From the NCBI RefSeq assembly GCF_014698045.1, contig NZ_JACJSE010000005.1:186001-250000 (forward strand): a DNA stretch of 64,000 nt, written 5' to 3'. Below are positions 34,547-42,781 of the stretch, piece after piece. Position 1 is the stretch's first letter; every line of letters starts with the position of its first letter. The DNA is from Aulosira sp. FACHB-615. GTDB taxonomy: Bacteria; Cyanobacteriota; Cyanobacteriia; Cyanobacteriales; Nostocaceae. The notes under the pieces were generated by a model that saw only the letters and a list, made by a program, of their open reading frames with translations, was not told the origin of the DNA and did no database searches. Both the position numbers and the translations under genes were made by a program.

Positions 34547-36949
34547 TCAAGAATTACCCCTCACCCTCTCAAGAATCGCCCTCACACCTTCAGCATCCGG
34601 TGACTGTAATCGCTGCAAAATTTCTAAAGCTGGTTGCAAATAAGATATCGCTTTAGTGTATTCACCCTGCTGTTCTGCCAAATGTCCTAAGCACCACAGA
34701 GTTATTGCTTTACCTTGGACATTTCCAATGCGTTCTTCTATTTCCAAAGACTGATTGAAAAGTGCGATCGCTTGATCCACATCCCCTTTGTCGGCGTAGA
34801 TACCTGCCAGTTGGTGCAACGTCGCCGCTTTGCCTTGGACATTACCAATGCGTTCTTTTATTTCCAAAGACTGATTGTAGAGTGCGATCGCTTCATCCAC
34901 ATCCCCTTTATTGGCGTAGATATCAGCTAGATTGTGCAACGTCGCCGCTTTGCCTTGGACATTACCAATGCGTTCTTTTATTTCCAAAGACTGATTGTAG
35001 AGTGCGATCGCTTCATCCACATCCCCTTTATTGGCGTAGATACCTGCCAGTTGGTGCAACGTCGCCGCTTTGCCTTGGACATCACCAATGCGTTCTTTTA
35101 TTTCCAAAGACTGATTGAAAAGTGCGATCGCTTGATCCACTTCTCCTTTGTTGGCGTAGATACCTGCTAGTTGGTGCAACGTCGCCGCTTTGCCTTGGAC
35201 ATTTCCAATGCTTTCTTCAATTTCCAAAGACTGATTGTAGAGTGCGATCGCTTGATCCACATCCCCTTTGTTGGCGTAGAGAATTGCCAGTTGGTGCAAC
35301 GTCGCCGCTTTGCCTTGGACATTTCCAATGCTTTCTTCAATTTCCAAAGACTGATTGTAGAGTGCGATCGCTTGATCCACATCCCCTTTGTCGGCGTAGA
35401 TACCTGCCAGTTGGTGCAACGTCGCCGCTTTGCCTTGGACATTTCCAATGCGTTCTTTTATTTCCAAAGACTGATTGTAGAGTGCGATCGCTTCATCCAC
35501 ATCCCCTTTATTGGCGTAGATATCAGCTAGATTGTGCAACGTCGCCGCTTTGGTTTGGACATTACCAATGCGTTCATTTATTTCCAAAGACTGATTGTAG
35601 AGTGCGATCGCTTGATCCACATCCCCTTTGTCGGCGTAGATACCTGCCAGTTGGTGCAACGTCGCCGCTTTGCCTTGGACATTTCCAATGCGTTCTTCTA
35701 TTTCCAAAGACTGATTGTAGAGAGCGATCGCTTGATCCACTTCCCCTTTGTTGGCGTAGAGAATTGCCAGTTGGTGCAACGTCGCCGCTTTGCCGTGAGC
35801 ATAACCAATGCGTTCAAAAATTTCCAAAGACTGATGGTAGAGTGTGATCGCTTGATCCACTTCCCCTTTGTCGGCGTAGATACCTGCTAGTTGGTGCAAC
35901 GTCGCCGCTTTGCCTTGGACATTTCCAATGCGTTCTTTGATTTCCAAAGACTGATTGTAAAGAGCGATCGCTTGATCCACTTCTCCTTTGTTGGCGTAGA
36001 TACCTGCTAGTTGGTGCAACGTCGCCGCTTTGCCTTGGACATCTCCAATGCGTTCTTTGATTTCCAAAGACTGATTGTAGAGTGCGATCGCTTGATCCAC
36101 TTCTCCTTTGTCCGCGTAGAGAATTCCCAGTTCATGCAGAACACTGGCTTTGATTCCTGCTAACTTTTCACCTTCATCAGTTAACTTCAAAGCTTTTTGC
36201 AAAAAATATTCTGCTTTCTGTACCTCACCAATACTCCTATAAGCTACCCCTAACTCCCTCAAAATATTGATGCGGGTACTTCCATTTGTTGACTGCTCCA
36301 TTAGCAAGCGTTCAAGTAAATCAATCCGCTCTTGCCTTTCTGGTAAATCTAAACTGCCTAATATTTTCTCAGACTGGAGAGTTTTTTCAATAGCCGACTC
36401 TTGAGTAGACTGGACTGTTTGAAAATAAAATACTCCTTTTCTCCATGCCCAAAAATCTGGGGCATATTTTGCCAAACGTGTTAGTGCATGATCTGGCAAA
36501 AATATCAGTATAGGGTGAGGAACGCTATCACTAAAAGCATCTCGCACAAAGTTTAAGTCTTGCAGTACAGGCGGATATTCCCCAGACAAGCCAATAGACT
36601 TTTCTAAACCGATAACAATTAAAACTAATTTTTTATCTGCTTCTAATTGAATTACTTTTAAATCACGAACAATTTCATCCCTTAAAAAACGCAAATTAGG
36701 ATCAGCACAATTGAGAATTTCAAACTGAATCTCATCACATTGAGGATGGTGTTTGAGGATTTCGATTAAATTATCTCTATCTTCAGCAAAATTCACAGCA
36801 ACAAAACCAATCGTTAACTGCGTATCAGCAAAGTCAATAAAGGTAAACAGTTCCGCTAATGACTGCTGATTGATTTGCACAAAAGTTTCTTTATCTAAAT
36901 CCATCTCAGGGATTACTTGTGGCTGATTTAACTGCTTCTTGGAAAGCAT
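34547..36949 (-). CDS. TPR protein with N-terminal NTPase-like domain, module 2
   Basis: An 800-residue protein. Residues about 20-190 are the same alpha/beta domain as in the protein at 21118: LTIGFVAVNFAEDRDNLIEIL in the Walker A position without G-x-x-x-x-G-K, a Walker-B-like LVLIVIGLEKSIG, and ILIFLPDHALTRLAKYAPDF. A long run of 40-residue TPRs of the kinesin-light-chain type follows (LHQLAGIYANKGEVDQAIAL, then YNQSLEIKERIG). The DNA of the central array is a 120-bp tandem repeat. The start ATG 36949 has a GAGGG ribosome-binding site and overlaps the ATPase gene by 44 bp. An alternative ATG at 36904 directly follows the ATPase stop (TGAGATG). Function unknown. Confidence 0.85.
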   Translation of the reverse strand: MLSKKQLNQPQVIPEMDLDKETFVQINQQSLAELFTFIDFADTQLTIGFVAVNFAEDRDNLIEILKHHPQCDEIQFEILNCADPNLRFLRDEIVRDLKVIQLEADKKLVLIVIGLEKSIGLSGEYPPVLQDLNFVRDAFSDSVPHPILIFLPDHALTRLAKYAPDFWAWRKGVFYFQTVQSTQESAIEKTLQSEKILGSLDLPERQERIDLLERLLMEQSTNGSTRINILRELGVAYRSIGEVQKAEYFLQKALKLTDEGEKLAGIKASVLHELGILYADKGEVDQAIALYNQSLEIKERIGDVQGKAATLHQLAGIYANKGEVDQAIALYNQSLEIKERIGNVQGKAATLHQLAGIYADKGEVDQAITLYHQSLEIFERIGYAHGKAATLHQLAILYANKGEVDQAIALYNQSLEIEERIGNVQGKAATLHQLAGIYADKGDVDQAIALYNQSLEINERIGNVQTKAATLHNLADIYANKGDVDEAIALYNQSLEIKERIGNVQGKAATLHQLAGIYADKGDVDQAIALYNQSLEIEESIGNVQGKAATLHQLAILYANKGDVDQAIALYNQSLEIEESIGNVQGKAATLHQLAGIYANKGEVDQAIALFNQSLEIKERIGDVQGKAATLHQLAGIYANKGDVDEAIALYNQSLEIKERIGNVQGKAATLHNLADIYANKGDVDEAIALYNQSLEIKERIGNVQGKAATLHQLAGIYADKGDVDQAIALFNQSLEIEERIGNVQGKAITLWCLGHLAEQQGEYTKAISYLQPALEILQRLQSPDAEGVRAILERVRGNS
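34690..36125 (-). repeat. 120-bp tandem repeat within the TPR gene
   Basis: The word gcaacgtcgccgctttg recurs at exactly 120-bp spacing eleven times (from 34818 to 36018), with diverged units at both ends. Neighbouring units differ at only a few bases, so the array has expanded or been homogenised recently. Each unit encodes one 40-residue TPR. Confidence 0.95.
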
Positions 36950-38261
36950 CGATTTCCCTCACAACTGGATTAACATAATTCCAGCGATTTTTGCCGTTGT
37001 ACTCAAAAACCCAAAGACTGAACAGCATTAATCTGCCAATATCATCTTTAGAAACATCCTTGTTGATATGTACCGCCGCCAAAGCAGAATAGTATTCTGT
37101 TGATATACTCCGCTCAAAATTAAACTGCTCTTGCTTAATCGCATAATTTATATCATCCGCAGTCACTTTTTCATGCCCACGAGTTGCGGCTGTAATCAAT
37201 GCTTTTGATGTTATTTGCATCAATTGGCGGATATGTCCACCACTTGCTTTTGCTAAATCTATTAATAGTTGACGCGATTCAAACACTGCGTCTACTTCAA
37301 CTCTTTGTTCAATTAAACTCGTAATTGCTGTCATCCCATCATCATTATAATTTAGATCGGTTTTATCTTTGGCAAATTCATATATGTTCACCATCGGCAC
37401 AATATTAGGCGTATCGAAAGTATTAGCCAAATTATTTTCCGAATAAACTATAGAAATTGGTGCTGTATAGATAATCGTACAATGTAGACTTTGTAATTGA
37501 AATGCGTAATCACAAAACAAATGTTTAGCTACATTAGGAGGAACCCGATCTAAATTATCAAAAATAATTAAAAATCCTTTTTCATACTCCGGGTATTTAG
37601 ATTTAAGCTTGACAAAAGCATCACCTAATAACAAATTTATATCAGCTTGTAAACGACCAATATCTTTTTGTAAATTCTGCCGAACCGTCTTTCTTTGTGT
37701 GTCAGCACCTTTAATTTGAGCTTGGATTTTACCCAAAAGCTTTGAAAGAAAGGGAATCTTGATACCTGCTTCTGCTTCCGCCTCGATACCAACTGACCTT
37801 TCAACTGTTTGTTCAGTTTCTTGAGTAATTTCTTTAAACCAAAACTCAAAATTATTTAAAAGTTTTGTATCAAAGTTTAACCCTGATGTGTATAAAACTT
37901 CAGCAACTTTTTTAATAATTACCAAATATAAATCTGTGTACTCTGCGTCTAATATATCTAATTCAGCGTCAGCTTCAATATAAATAACTTTATATTGAGA
38001 TTCCCATTCTTGCTGAATTTTCCTTAATTCTGTACTTTTCCCGCATCCCCGATGTCCAGTAAATAAAAGGCTGCAAAATTCTGCGGGTTCCAGAAAATCC
38101 AAACGAGTTTTAATAGTATTAATTGCTTCTGTTTTGCGAACTTTTGATAAATCAACATAATAACGTTCAATATCTCTATTACTCACCAAAGGAGCTACAT
38201 CACAAACACGAAAAGCAGCTTTGAGAGTATTAGCACGATTAAGGGGCAAAGAATTCATCAT
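36906..38261 (-). CDS. AAA-like P-loop ATPase, module 2
   Basis: A 451-residue ATPase. Walker A is GHRGCGKST (residues 69-77), Walker B is FLIIFDNLDR followed by VPPNVAKHLFCD, and a sensor-like strand reads CTIIYTAPISIVYSE. The C-terminal helical part (GGHIRQLMQITSKALITA and a winged-helix-like end) parallels the protein at 23003. A Glu/Ala-rich middle (about 155-180, EAEAEAGIKIPFLSKLLGKI) is specific to this copy. The ATG at 38261 is followed by a second ATG. The 3' end overlaps the TPR gene by 44 bp, indicating translational coupling and a joint function. Confidence 0.86.
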   Translation of the reverse strand: MMNSLPLNRANTLKAAFRVCDVAPLVSNRDIERYYVDLSKVRKTEAINTIKTRLDFLEPAEFCSLLFTGHRGCGKSTELRKIQQEWESQYKVIYIEADAELDILDAEYTDLYLVIIKKVAEVLYTSGLNFDTKLLNNFEFWFKEITQETEQTVERSVGIEAEAEAGIKIPFLSKLLGKIQAQIKGADTQRKTVRQNLQKDIGRLQADINLLLGDAFVKLKSKYPEYEKGFLIIFDNLDRVPPNVAKHLFCDYAFQLQSLHCTIIYTAPISIVYSENNLANTFDTPNIVPMVNIYEFAKDKTDLNYNDDGMTAITSLIEQRVEVDAVFESRQLLIDLAKASGGHIRQLMQITSKALITAATRGHEKVTADDINYAIKQEQFNFERSISTEYYSALAAVHINKDVSKDDIGRLMLFSLWVFEYNGKNRWNYVNPVVREIDAFQEAVKSATSNP

Positions 38262-38554
38262 AGTTATTTATATAAATAAATTTATATATCCATATTTTAC
38301 AGGAGCAGAATCTTAAAGCTTCTTGGTATTAGAGAACTTTTAGAAAGCACTGACGCTGATTGTCGGGGCTAAGTGCAAGATATCTGATTAGATTACCAAC
38401 AGAATTGTATTGTGTCTCTTGCTCCTTGGCGAAGTGTGCTGCTGTGGCTGGTACGTCTTCACCCTCAATTCCGAGATGTCATACCAATTCACAATTCGTA
38501 ATGACCCTCGCAGGCTCGCTAACGTAATTAACGCCGTGTGCAACTTTCTCTCAA

Positions 38555-38641
38555 ACCTAACCCCCAACCCCTTCCCTTGTAGGGAAGGGGAGCAAGATTC
38601 AAAGCCTCTCTCCGCTTCGGGGAGAGGTTTGGAGAGGGGTT
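38555..38641. repeat. hairpin repeat with two stem-loops
   Basis: Contains ccccttcccttgtagggaag (stem ttccct/agggaa around tgt) and cctctctccgcttcggggag (stem ctctcc / ggagag). It is the same palindromic family as 22814-22978, frequent in cyanobacterial genomes. Confidence 0.75.
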
Positions 38642-38680
38642 TCAAGAATAAGTTGCACATCGCGTTAATTAAAAAACTTA

Positions 38681-38778
38681 TACCATTTTGGATTTTAGAT
38701 TTTAGATTTTGGATTGGGTAAGGGTTGATTGGTAAGCTTTTGAGCCATCCATTTGTCGCAATCATTTTTTAATTTGGT
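38681..38778 (-). repeat. about 100-bp dispersed repeat, copy B (inverted relative to copy A)
   Basis: Read on the reverse strand it gives ttaaaaaatgattgcgacaa, ggatggctcaaaagcttacc, cccttacccaatccaaaatc and then aaaatggtata, matching 13517-13626 almost throughout. It carries fewer of the aaaatctaaa decamers. Confidence 0.9.
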
Positions 38779-38927
38779 ATTAGATGTAGCAAGGATTTTA
38801 GGGTTTACATCTGTGTCAGATTTCGTGAAATGGTATAACAAGCAGTATTTTAAATAAAGGGACACCCATACAACTTGTCCGTGGAAAGGTTTAGCCACTT
38901 ACTACAGCAAAAAATTGCCTTTGATTT

Positions 38928-39896
38928 TTACAACCAAGCAATTATCTTGGCATTCTCTGGTAATTTAGCGTTTTTCTGCCCAGCCGCGCGAGCTTGAATA
39001 ACAAAGACACTAATAGGAGTATTCAATAAATCTACAAGAGTGGCTTTACCTGTGATCGCCTTTACCGTATTCTGCGGTACTTCCTTAAATATCCAACGTC
39101 CCAACCGATGTCCATATTCTGCCAGCGTCAATTCTGGCATCAGTTCTACCCCATGTAATTCATGCAAATAGCGATTTGAGCGTCCATAACGTCGCCACTG
39201 GCTAGTCAGTTCTTGAAGTGTAGAACGATGGCGATGCTGTACAGTCGCTTGAGGTGCAAACTCTAAACGCCCAAGATTTTGCCGCAAAATCCGCCAGCAG
39301 ATGTCTGCATCACCACCAGTAGTTAAGTAAGGACGAAATAAGCCAGCTTTTTCTAAAGCGGTGCGGCGAATGGCTAAATTGGCAGTTTGTCCATAGGCGC
39401 AAAAGGGATGAGCTAATGTGTGCTTTTGCGATAAAACGTCCTGAAGTTCGGCGTATTGTTCTAATAAACTATTACCTGGAAGTGCTGTAATTTCGCCAGC
39501 AACAATTACCACATCAGAATTAACAAATGGTTGAATGAGCGATTCTAGCCACTGGGGTTGGGGATGACAATCAGCATCTGTAAAAGCAATAATTTCTCCG
39601 GTTGCAGCGCGAATTCCTGTATTTCTTGCAGCGTAAGAACTTTGAATTTTGTTTTCGCTTAACGCACTAATTTTAATTGCGGAATTTACCGCCGCTTCTT
39701 GGAGTAAAGCTAAGGTGCGATCGCTACTGTTATTGTCTACCAACAAGTATTCTACTCGGTCTTGGGGGTAGGTTTGCGCCGACAAACAAGCAATCAACGC
39801 TGATAAATCTGCTTCAGCATTATAAATAGGAACAACCACCGAAACCATTGGCAAAAATTTGGCGGCGGTGGTTGTATCAATTGACTGATGATTCAT
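38928..39896 (-). CDS. family 2 glycosyltransferase
   Basis: A 322-residue GT-A enzyme that transfers sugars from NDP-sugars. The N-terminal strand VSVVVPIYNAEADLSALIAC, the VEYLLVDNNSSDRTLALL motif, and the metal-binding DXD equivalent in GEIIAFTDADCHPQPQWLE are intact. GGDADICWRI and the QHRHRSTLQELTSQWRRYG segment follow, as in the GT2 group for exopolysaccharide and O-antigen synthesis. There is no multi-span membrane region, so it is not a processive synthase. ATG 39896 is preferred to TTG 39917. Acceptor unknown. Confidence 0.88.
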   Translation of the reverse strand: MNHQSIDTTTAAKFLPMVSVVVPIYNAEADLSALIACLSAQTYPQDRVEYLLVDNNSSDRTLALLQEAAVNSAIKISALSENKIQSSYAARNTGIRAATGEIIAFTDADCHPQPQWLESLIQPFVNSDVVIVAGEITALPGNSLLEQYAELQDVLSQKHTLAHPFCAYGQTANLAIRRTALEKAGLFRPYLTTGGDADICWRILRQNLGRLEFAPQATVQHRHRSTLQELTSQWRRYGRSNRYLHELHGVELMPELTLAEYGHRLGRWIFKEVPQNTVKAITGKATLVDLLNTPISVFVIQARAAGQKNAKLPENAKIIAWL

Positions 39897-40029
39897 AAAA
39901 ATTAGGGATTTTGGCAATTAGATTACTCATTATTATTCCCAATTCCCTAATTCTATGTAGATTTCATCAGGTAGTTTTTTTACTCCAGCAATTTAGATTA
40001 ACAAACCCTCATACATGAACCTGAAATCA

Positions 40030-41367
40030 CTAGAACTTCAAGGTTTCAGCACTCGCACTCACAGGCGGGATGTTTTGAATCACAGAAGACTGAGCAAAAC
40101 TGTTACTAGACAAAGCTGCGATCGCTCTTGCATACTGTGGATCGCTAGAAGTGCCGATTAAACCGGGGTTAGATGCCAATTGACGCTCTTGTGCTTCGGT
40201 TAAATCAATCTTGATATCGGGAGTAATACCCTTATGGTTAATATCAGTTCCCAGTGGGGTGTAGTAATGAGCAATAGTCACCGCTAAACCAGAACCATCA
40301 GATAGTTCATGTACTGATTGGACTAAAGCCTTACCAAAGGTTTGACTACCAATAACTACGGCGCGTTTATTATCTTTGAGCGCCCCGGTCAAAATTTCGC
40401 TGGCACTAGCGGAGTTACCATCTACTAAAATTGCCAAGGGGAGTTTTGTTAAAGCTGTGCGATTTGCTCTGGTTTGTTCGCTGCTACCTTGACGGTCAAC
40501 TGTGCGGACGATCGAACCATTATCCATCCACATCCGCGCAATTTCAATACTAGCTTGCAACAAACCACCAGGGTTACCACGCAAATCTAAGACAAAAGCA
40601 TCAACTTTCTTACCATTTAAATCTCGAATGGCTCGACGCATTTGATCGGCGGCGTGGCCACTAAACTCTCTTAAGCGGATATAACCTACACGGCGATTAC
40701 CTTCTTGCTTGAGGTTATAACTAACAGTCGGTACTTCAATGGTTGCTCTTGTCAGTTTCAAATCAAAAGCACCTTGTCCACTTCTTTCCAAGCGTAATGT
40801 GATTGGTGTACCTGCTTGACCACGAATTAGTTTAGAAGCATCATCCACCTTCAGCTTCAAAGTGGGTTTTCCATCAATTGCTAATATCTCATCCCCAGCT
40901 TTAATCCCTGCTTTCAACGCTGGCGAATTCTCTATGGCTTCGACAACCGTCAGCCGTTGAGTTTTTTCGTTCACTTCCATCCGAATACCAATACCAGAGA
41001 CTTCCCCAGAAGTTTGACTGGTGAGAGCTTCATACTGTTTAGGGTCCATGAATCTTGTATATGGATCGCCCAATCTTTGTAAAGCTTCGCGGATAGCGAT
41101 GTAGGCTTCTTGTTTAGAAGCATAATCTTTACTTAATAAGCTCTGCCTAGTTGCTTGCCAATCTTGTTGATTAAAATTACCATCAACATACTCACGATTT
41201 ACCAGTTGCCACACTTGGTCAACTAAGGCTTTGGGGCTATCTTGTAGGGCGGCACGAACGCAACGAGTCCAAGCAGGGCCGAATACGGACACGGTAGCGG
41301 TTGTGGCGATCGCTCCACCAATCATGGCCAGTTGGAGGGGCGAGTAACGTTTCGCAGATTGGTTCAT
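40030..41367 (-). CDS. ctpA: carboxyl-terminal processing protease (S41 family)
   Basis: A 445-residue periplasmic/lumenal protease with an N-terminal signal peptide or anchor (LAMIGGAIATTATVSVFGPA). A PDZ domain follows (about 105-195, GIGIRMEVNEKTQRLTVVEA and ALKAGIKAGDEILAIDGKPT). The S41 core has LRGNPGGLLQASIEIARMW and the Ser-Lys dyad: the serine in NSASASEILTGAL and the lysine in SQTFGKALVQS. In cyanobacteria CtpA trims the D1 protein of photosystem II. Paralogues ctpB/ctpC exist in the same organisms, so the exact symbol is provisional. Confidence 0.9.
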   Translation of the reverse strand: MNQSAKRYSPLQLAMIGGAIATTATVSVFGPAWTRCVRAALQDSPKALVDQVWQLVNREYVDGNFNQQDWQATRQSLLSKDYASKQEAYIAIREALQRLGDPYTRFMDPKQYEALTSQTSGEVSGIGIRMEVNEKTQRLTVVEAIENSPALKAGIKAGDEILAIDGKPTLKLKVDDASKLIRGQAGTPITLRLERSGQGAFDLKLTRATIEVPTVSYNLKQEGNRRVGYIRLREFSGHAADQMRRAIRDLNGKKVDAFVLDLRGNPGGLLQASIEIARMWMDNGSIVRTVDRQGSSEQTRANRTALTKLPLAILVDGNSASASEILTGALKDNKRAVVIGSQTFGKALVQSVHELSDGSGLAVTIAHYYTPLGTDINHKGITPDIKIDLTEAQERQLASNPGLIGTSSDPQYARAIAALSSNSFAQSSVIQNIPPVSASAETLKF

Positions 41368-41693
41368 GTATATTAGCTGGAATGGTTGTTTTGTTGAAAG
41401 TTTAGCAATCAGACTTTTCAGAGACTTTTAAGTTTTTATAATCTATTTTCAGTTAAGCTTTCTTCATTATTTTCCCCTCGGAATTATCTTGATAATTTTG
41501 CCTTACTTACCATTAGTGTCGTAGCCATACTTCTGCTAAATAACTTAGCAGTCTTATCGAGTCCTATACAAGTATTGTGACACTTTTAACCGTGTCATAT
41601 TTACACCCTATATTAATTTTATAAGATAGCATTTTGTTGAATGGACTGCTGGCATTTTGGATATTATTTAACTTAGCTTTTTTTAGCTATGAC

Positions 41694-42464
41694 ATGAGAC
41701 ATAAATTTACTCGTATTTCATCAATTCTTGACCAAAGAAAAATCAGACAATGGTTGCAATTGTTACAAAAAATATTACGTACTTTATGCTTAATTTTGGG
41801 CTGCTGGCTAATTTTCATCACTATAACCTTAGTTCCGGCATCCTCCAAGCCAGTGGACGCTTTATTTGTCCTTGGTGGTAGCATTCGCCGTGAAATCTAT
41901 GTTGCCCAACAAGCCAAAGAAAATCCCAAAATTCCAATTTTAATTTCTCGTGGTTCGCTCGACCCTTGTATAAAGCTGATTTTTGAAAGGGAAACAGCAG
42001 ATTTAGAAAACGTGTGGTTAGAAAATTGCGCCAATTCCACCTTTGATAATTTCTATTACGGCATTCCGATTCTCAAACGCTGGAAAGTACATAAAGTTAA
42101 GTTAATTAGTTCACCAAGTCACTTTCCGAGAGCCAAATGGATGGCGCAGATCCTTTTAGGGGCGCATGGTATTTGGGTAGAACCAGAAGTAGTCAAGGAA
42201 AAAGGTCGTCCCGCAAATCAGGAATATTGGTGGAAAACAGTATTTGATATTACACGCAGTTTATTTTGGGCTGTGATCAGTCAATTTGTCCAACCACAAT
42301 GCTCATCTGTTGTTGAACTCACCGATGTAAATATGCAGTTTTGGCAACGCCAAGGTTTTGTCTGTGAACGACAAGGCGATTTGGGAGGCAGAGGGCGAGG
42401 AGGTATTGGGGGTGTAGGGGAAGGGGGGACAGGGGAGATAAGGGGGACAAGGGGGACAAGGTAG
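41694..42464 (+). CDS. YdcF family (DUF218) membrane protein
   Basis: A protein of about 256 residues with one N-terminal membrane span (ILRTLCLILGCWLIFITITL). The DUF218 core follows: VDALFVLGGSIRREIYVAQQ, IPILISRGS, CANSTFDNFYYG and VKLISSPSHFPRAKWMAQIL. ElyC/SanA/YdcF proteins act in envelope integrity. The last 27 residues are Gly/Arg-rich (GGRGRGGIGGVGEGG) and come from an intergenic-type G-rich repeat, so the original C-terminus was probably near residue 228. The ATG at 41694 is chosen; TTGs at 41634/41637 would add a second hydrophobic segment of 20 residues and remain possible. Confidence 0.75.
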   Translation: MRHKFTRISSILDQRKIRQWLQLLQKILRTLCLILGCWLIFITITLVPASSKPVDALFVLGGSIRREIYVAQQAKENPKIPILISRGSLDPCIKLIFERETADLENVWLENCANSTFDNFYYGIPILKRWKVHKVKLISSPSHFPRAKWMAQILLGAHGIWVEPEVVKEKGRPANQEYWWKTVFDITRSLFWAVISQFVQPQCSSVVELTDVNMQFWQRQGFVCERQGDLGGRGRGGIGGVGEGGTGEIRGTRGTR

Positions 42465-42470
42465 ATAAGG
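42385..42470. repeat. G-rich tandem repeat at the end of the YdcF-like gene
   Basis: Reiterated gggggacaagg and ggtgtaggggaa words; the complement of the tctcccttg type at 2971-3024. It covers the last codons of the gene and runs past the stop. Confidence 0.8.
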
Positions 42471-42781
42471 GAGGGGATGAAGTTTGACTCAGTAAGTTGG
42501 TGCAATAGGAGTTGGGAACAAAGATTGTCGGTGAAGAATGGGTGTAAGGGTTTGAGGGTGTGAGGGTTTTGAACACCTACACCCGCATTTCTCACAAGCT
42601 TCAGGCGTTTGATGGGGCAGAGGTGCGGAGGGGCAGGGGAGAGAGTACCTTCATTCTCCCCTGCTCCCCTGCTCCCCTGCACAGGCTTTGAAAGGTGTGG
42701 TGAGAAATCCGGGCTACACCCCTACGGAGAAGCCAAAAGATAGAGAATTTTTGACTTTTAACTTTTGACTTTTGACTTGAT
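42471..42781. other. 311-bp intergenic region with repeats
   Basis: Between convergent genes. Contains ggtgtaagggtttgagggtg, a purine/pyrimidine mirror region (ggcaggggagag against ctcccctgctcccctgc, 42633-42681) that can form a long stem, and ttgacttttaacttttgact repeats (42750-42778). No gene seen. Confidence 0.55.

Larger units (their letters stand above)
38262..38927. other. 666-bp repeat-rich intergenic region
   Basis: Contains the 5' region of the ATPase gene, the hairpin cluster at 38555-38641 and dispersed repeat copy B (38681-38778). Open frames through it (for example 38410-38721) are made of repeat DNA and are not called. Confidence 0.6.

Noticed and set aside
34715..35890. Several long forward open frames (for example 35122-35847) opposite the TPR gene
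   Set aside because: They are mirror frames of the 120-bp TPR repeat; the repeated Cys/Arg/Phe-rich peptide is an artefact of the array and the reverse TPR frame is clearly the real one.
38388..38765. Overlapping ORFs on both strands in the 38.4-38.8 kb gap
   Set aside because: They run through two known repeat families and the dispersed repeat copy B; no start signals.
42281..42682. Proline-rich reverse ORFs near 42.3-42.7 kb
   Set aside because: Antisense of the G-rich tandem repeat; the PLSPLSPL peptide is repeat-derived.
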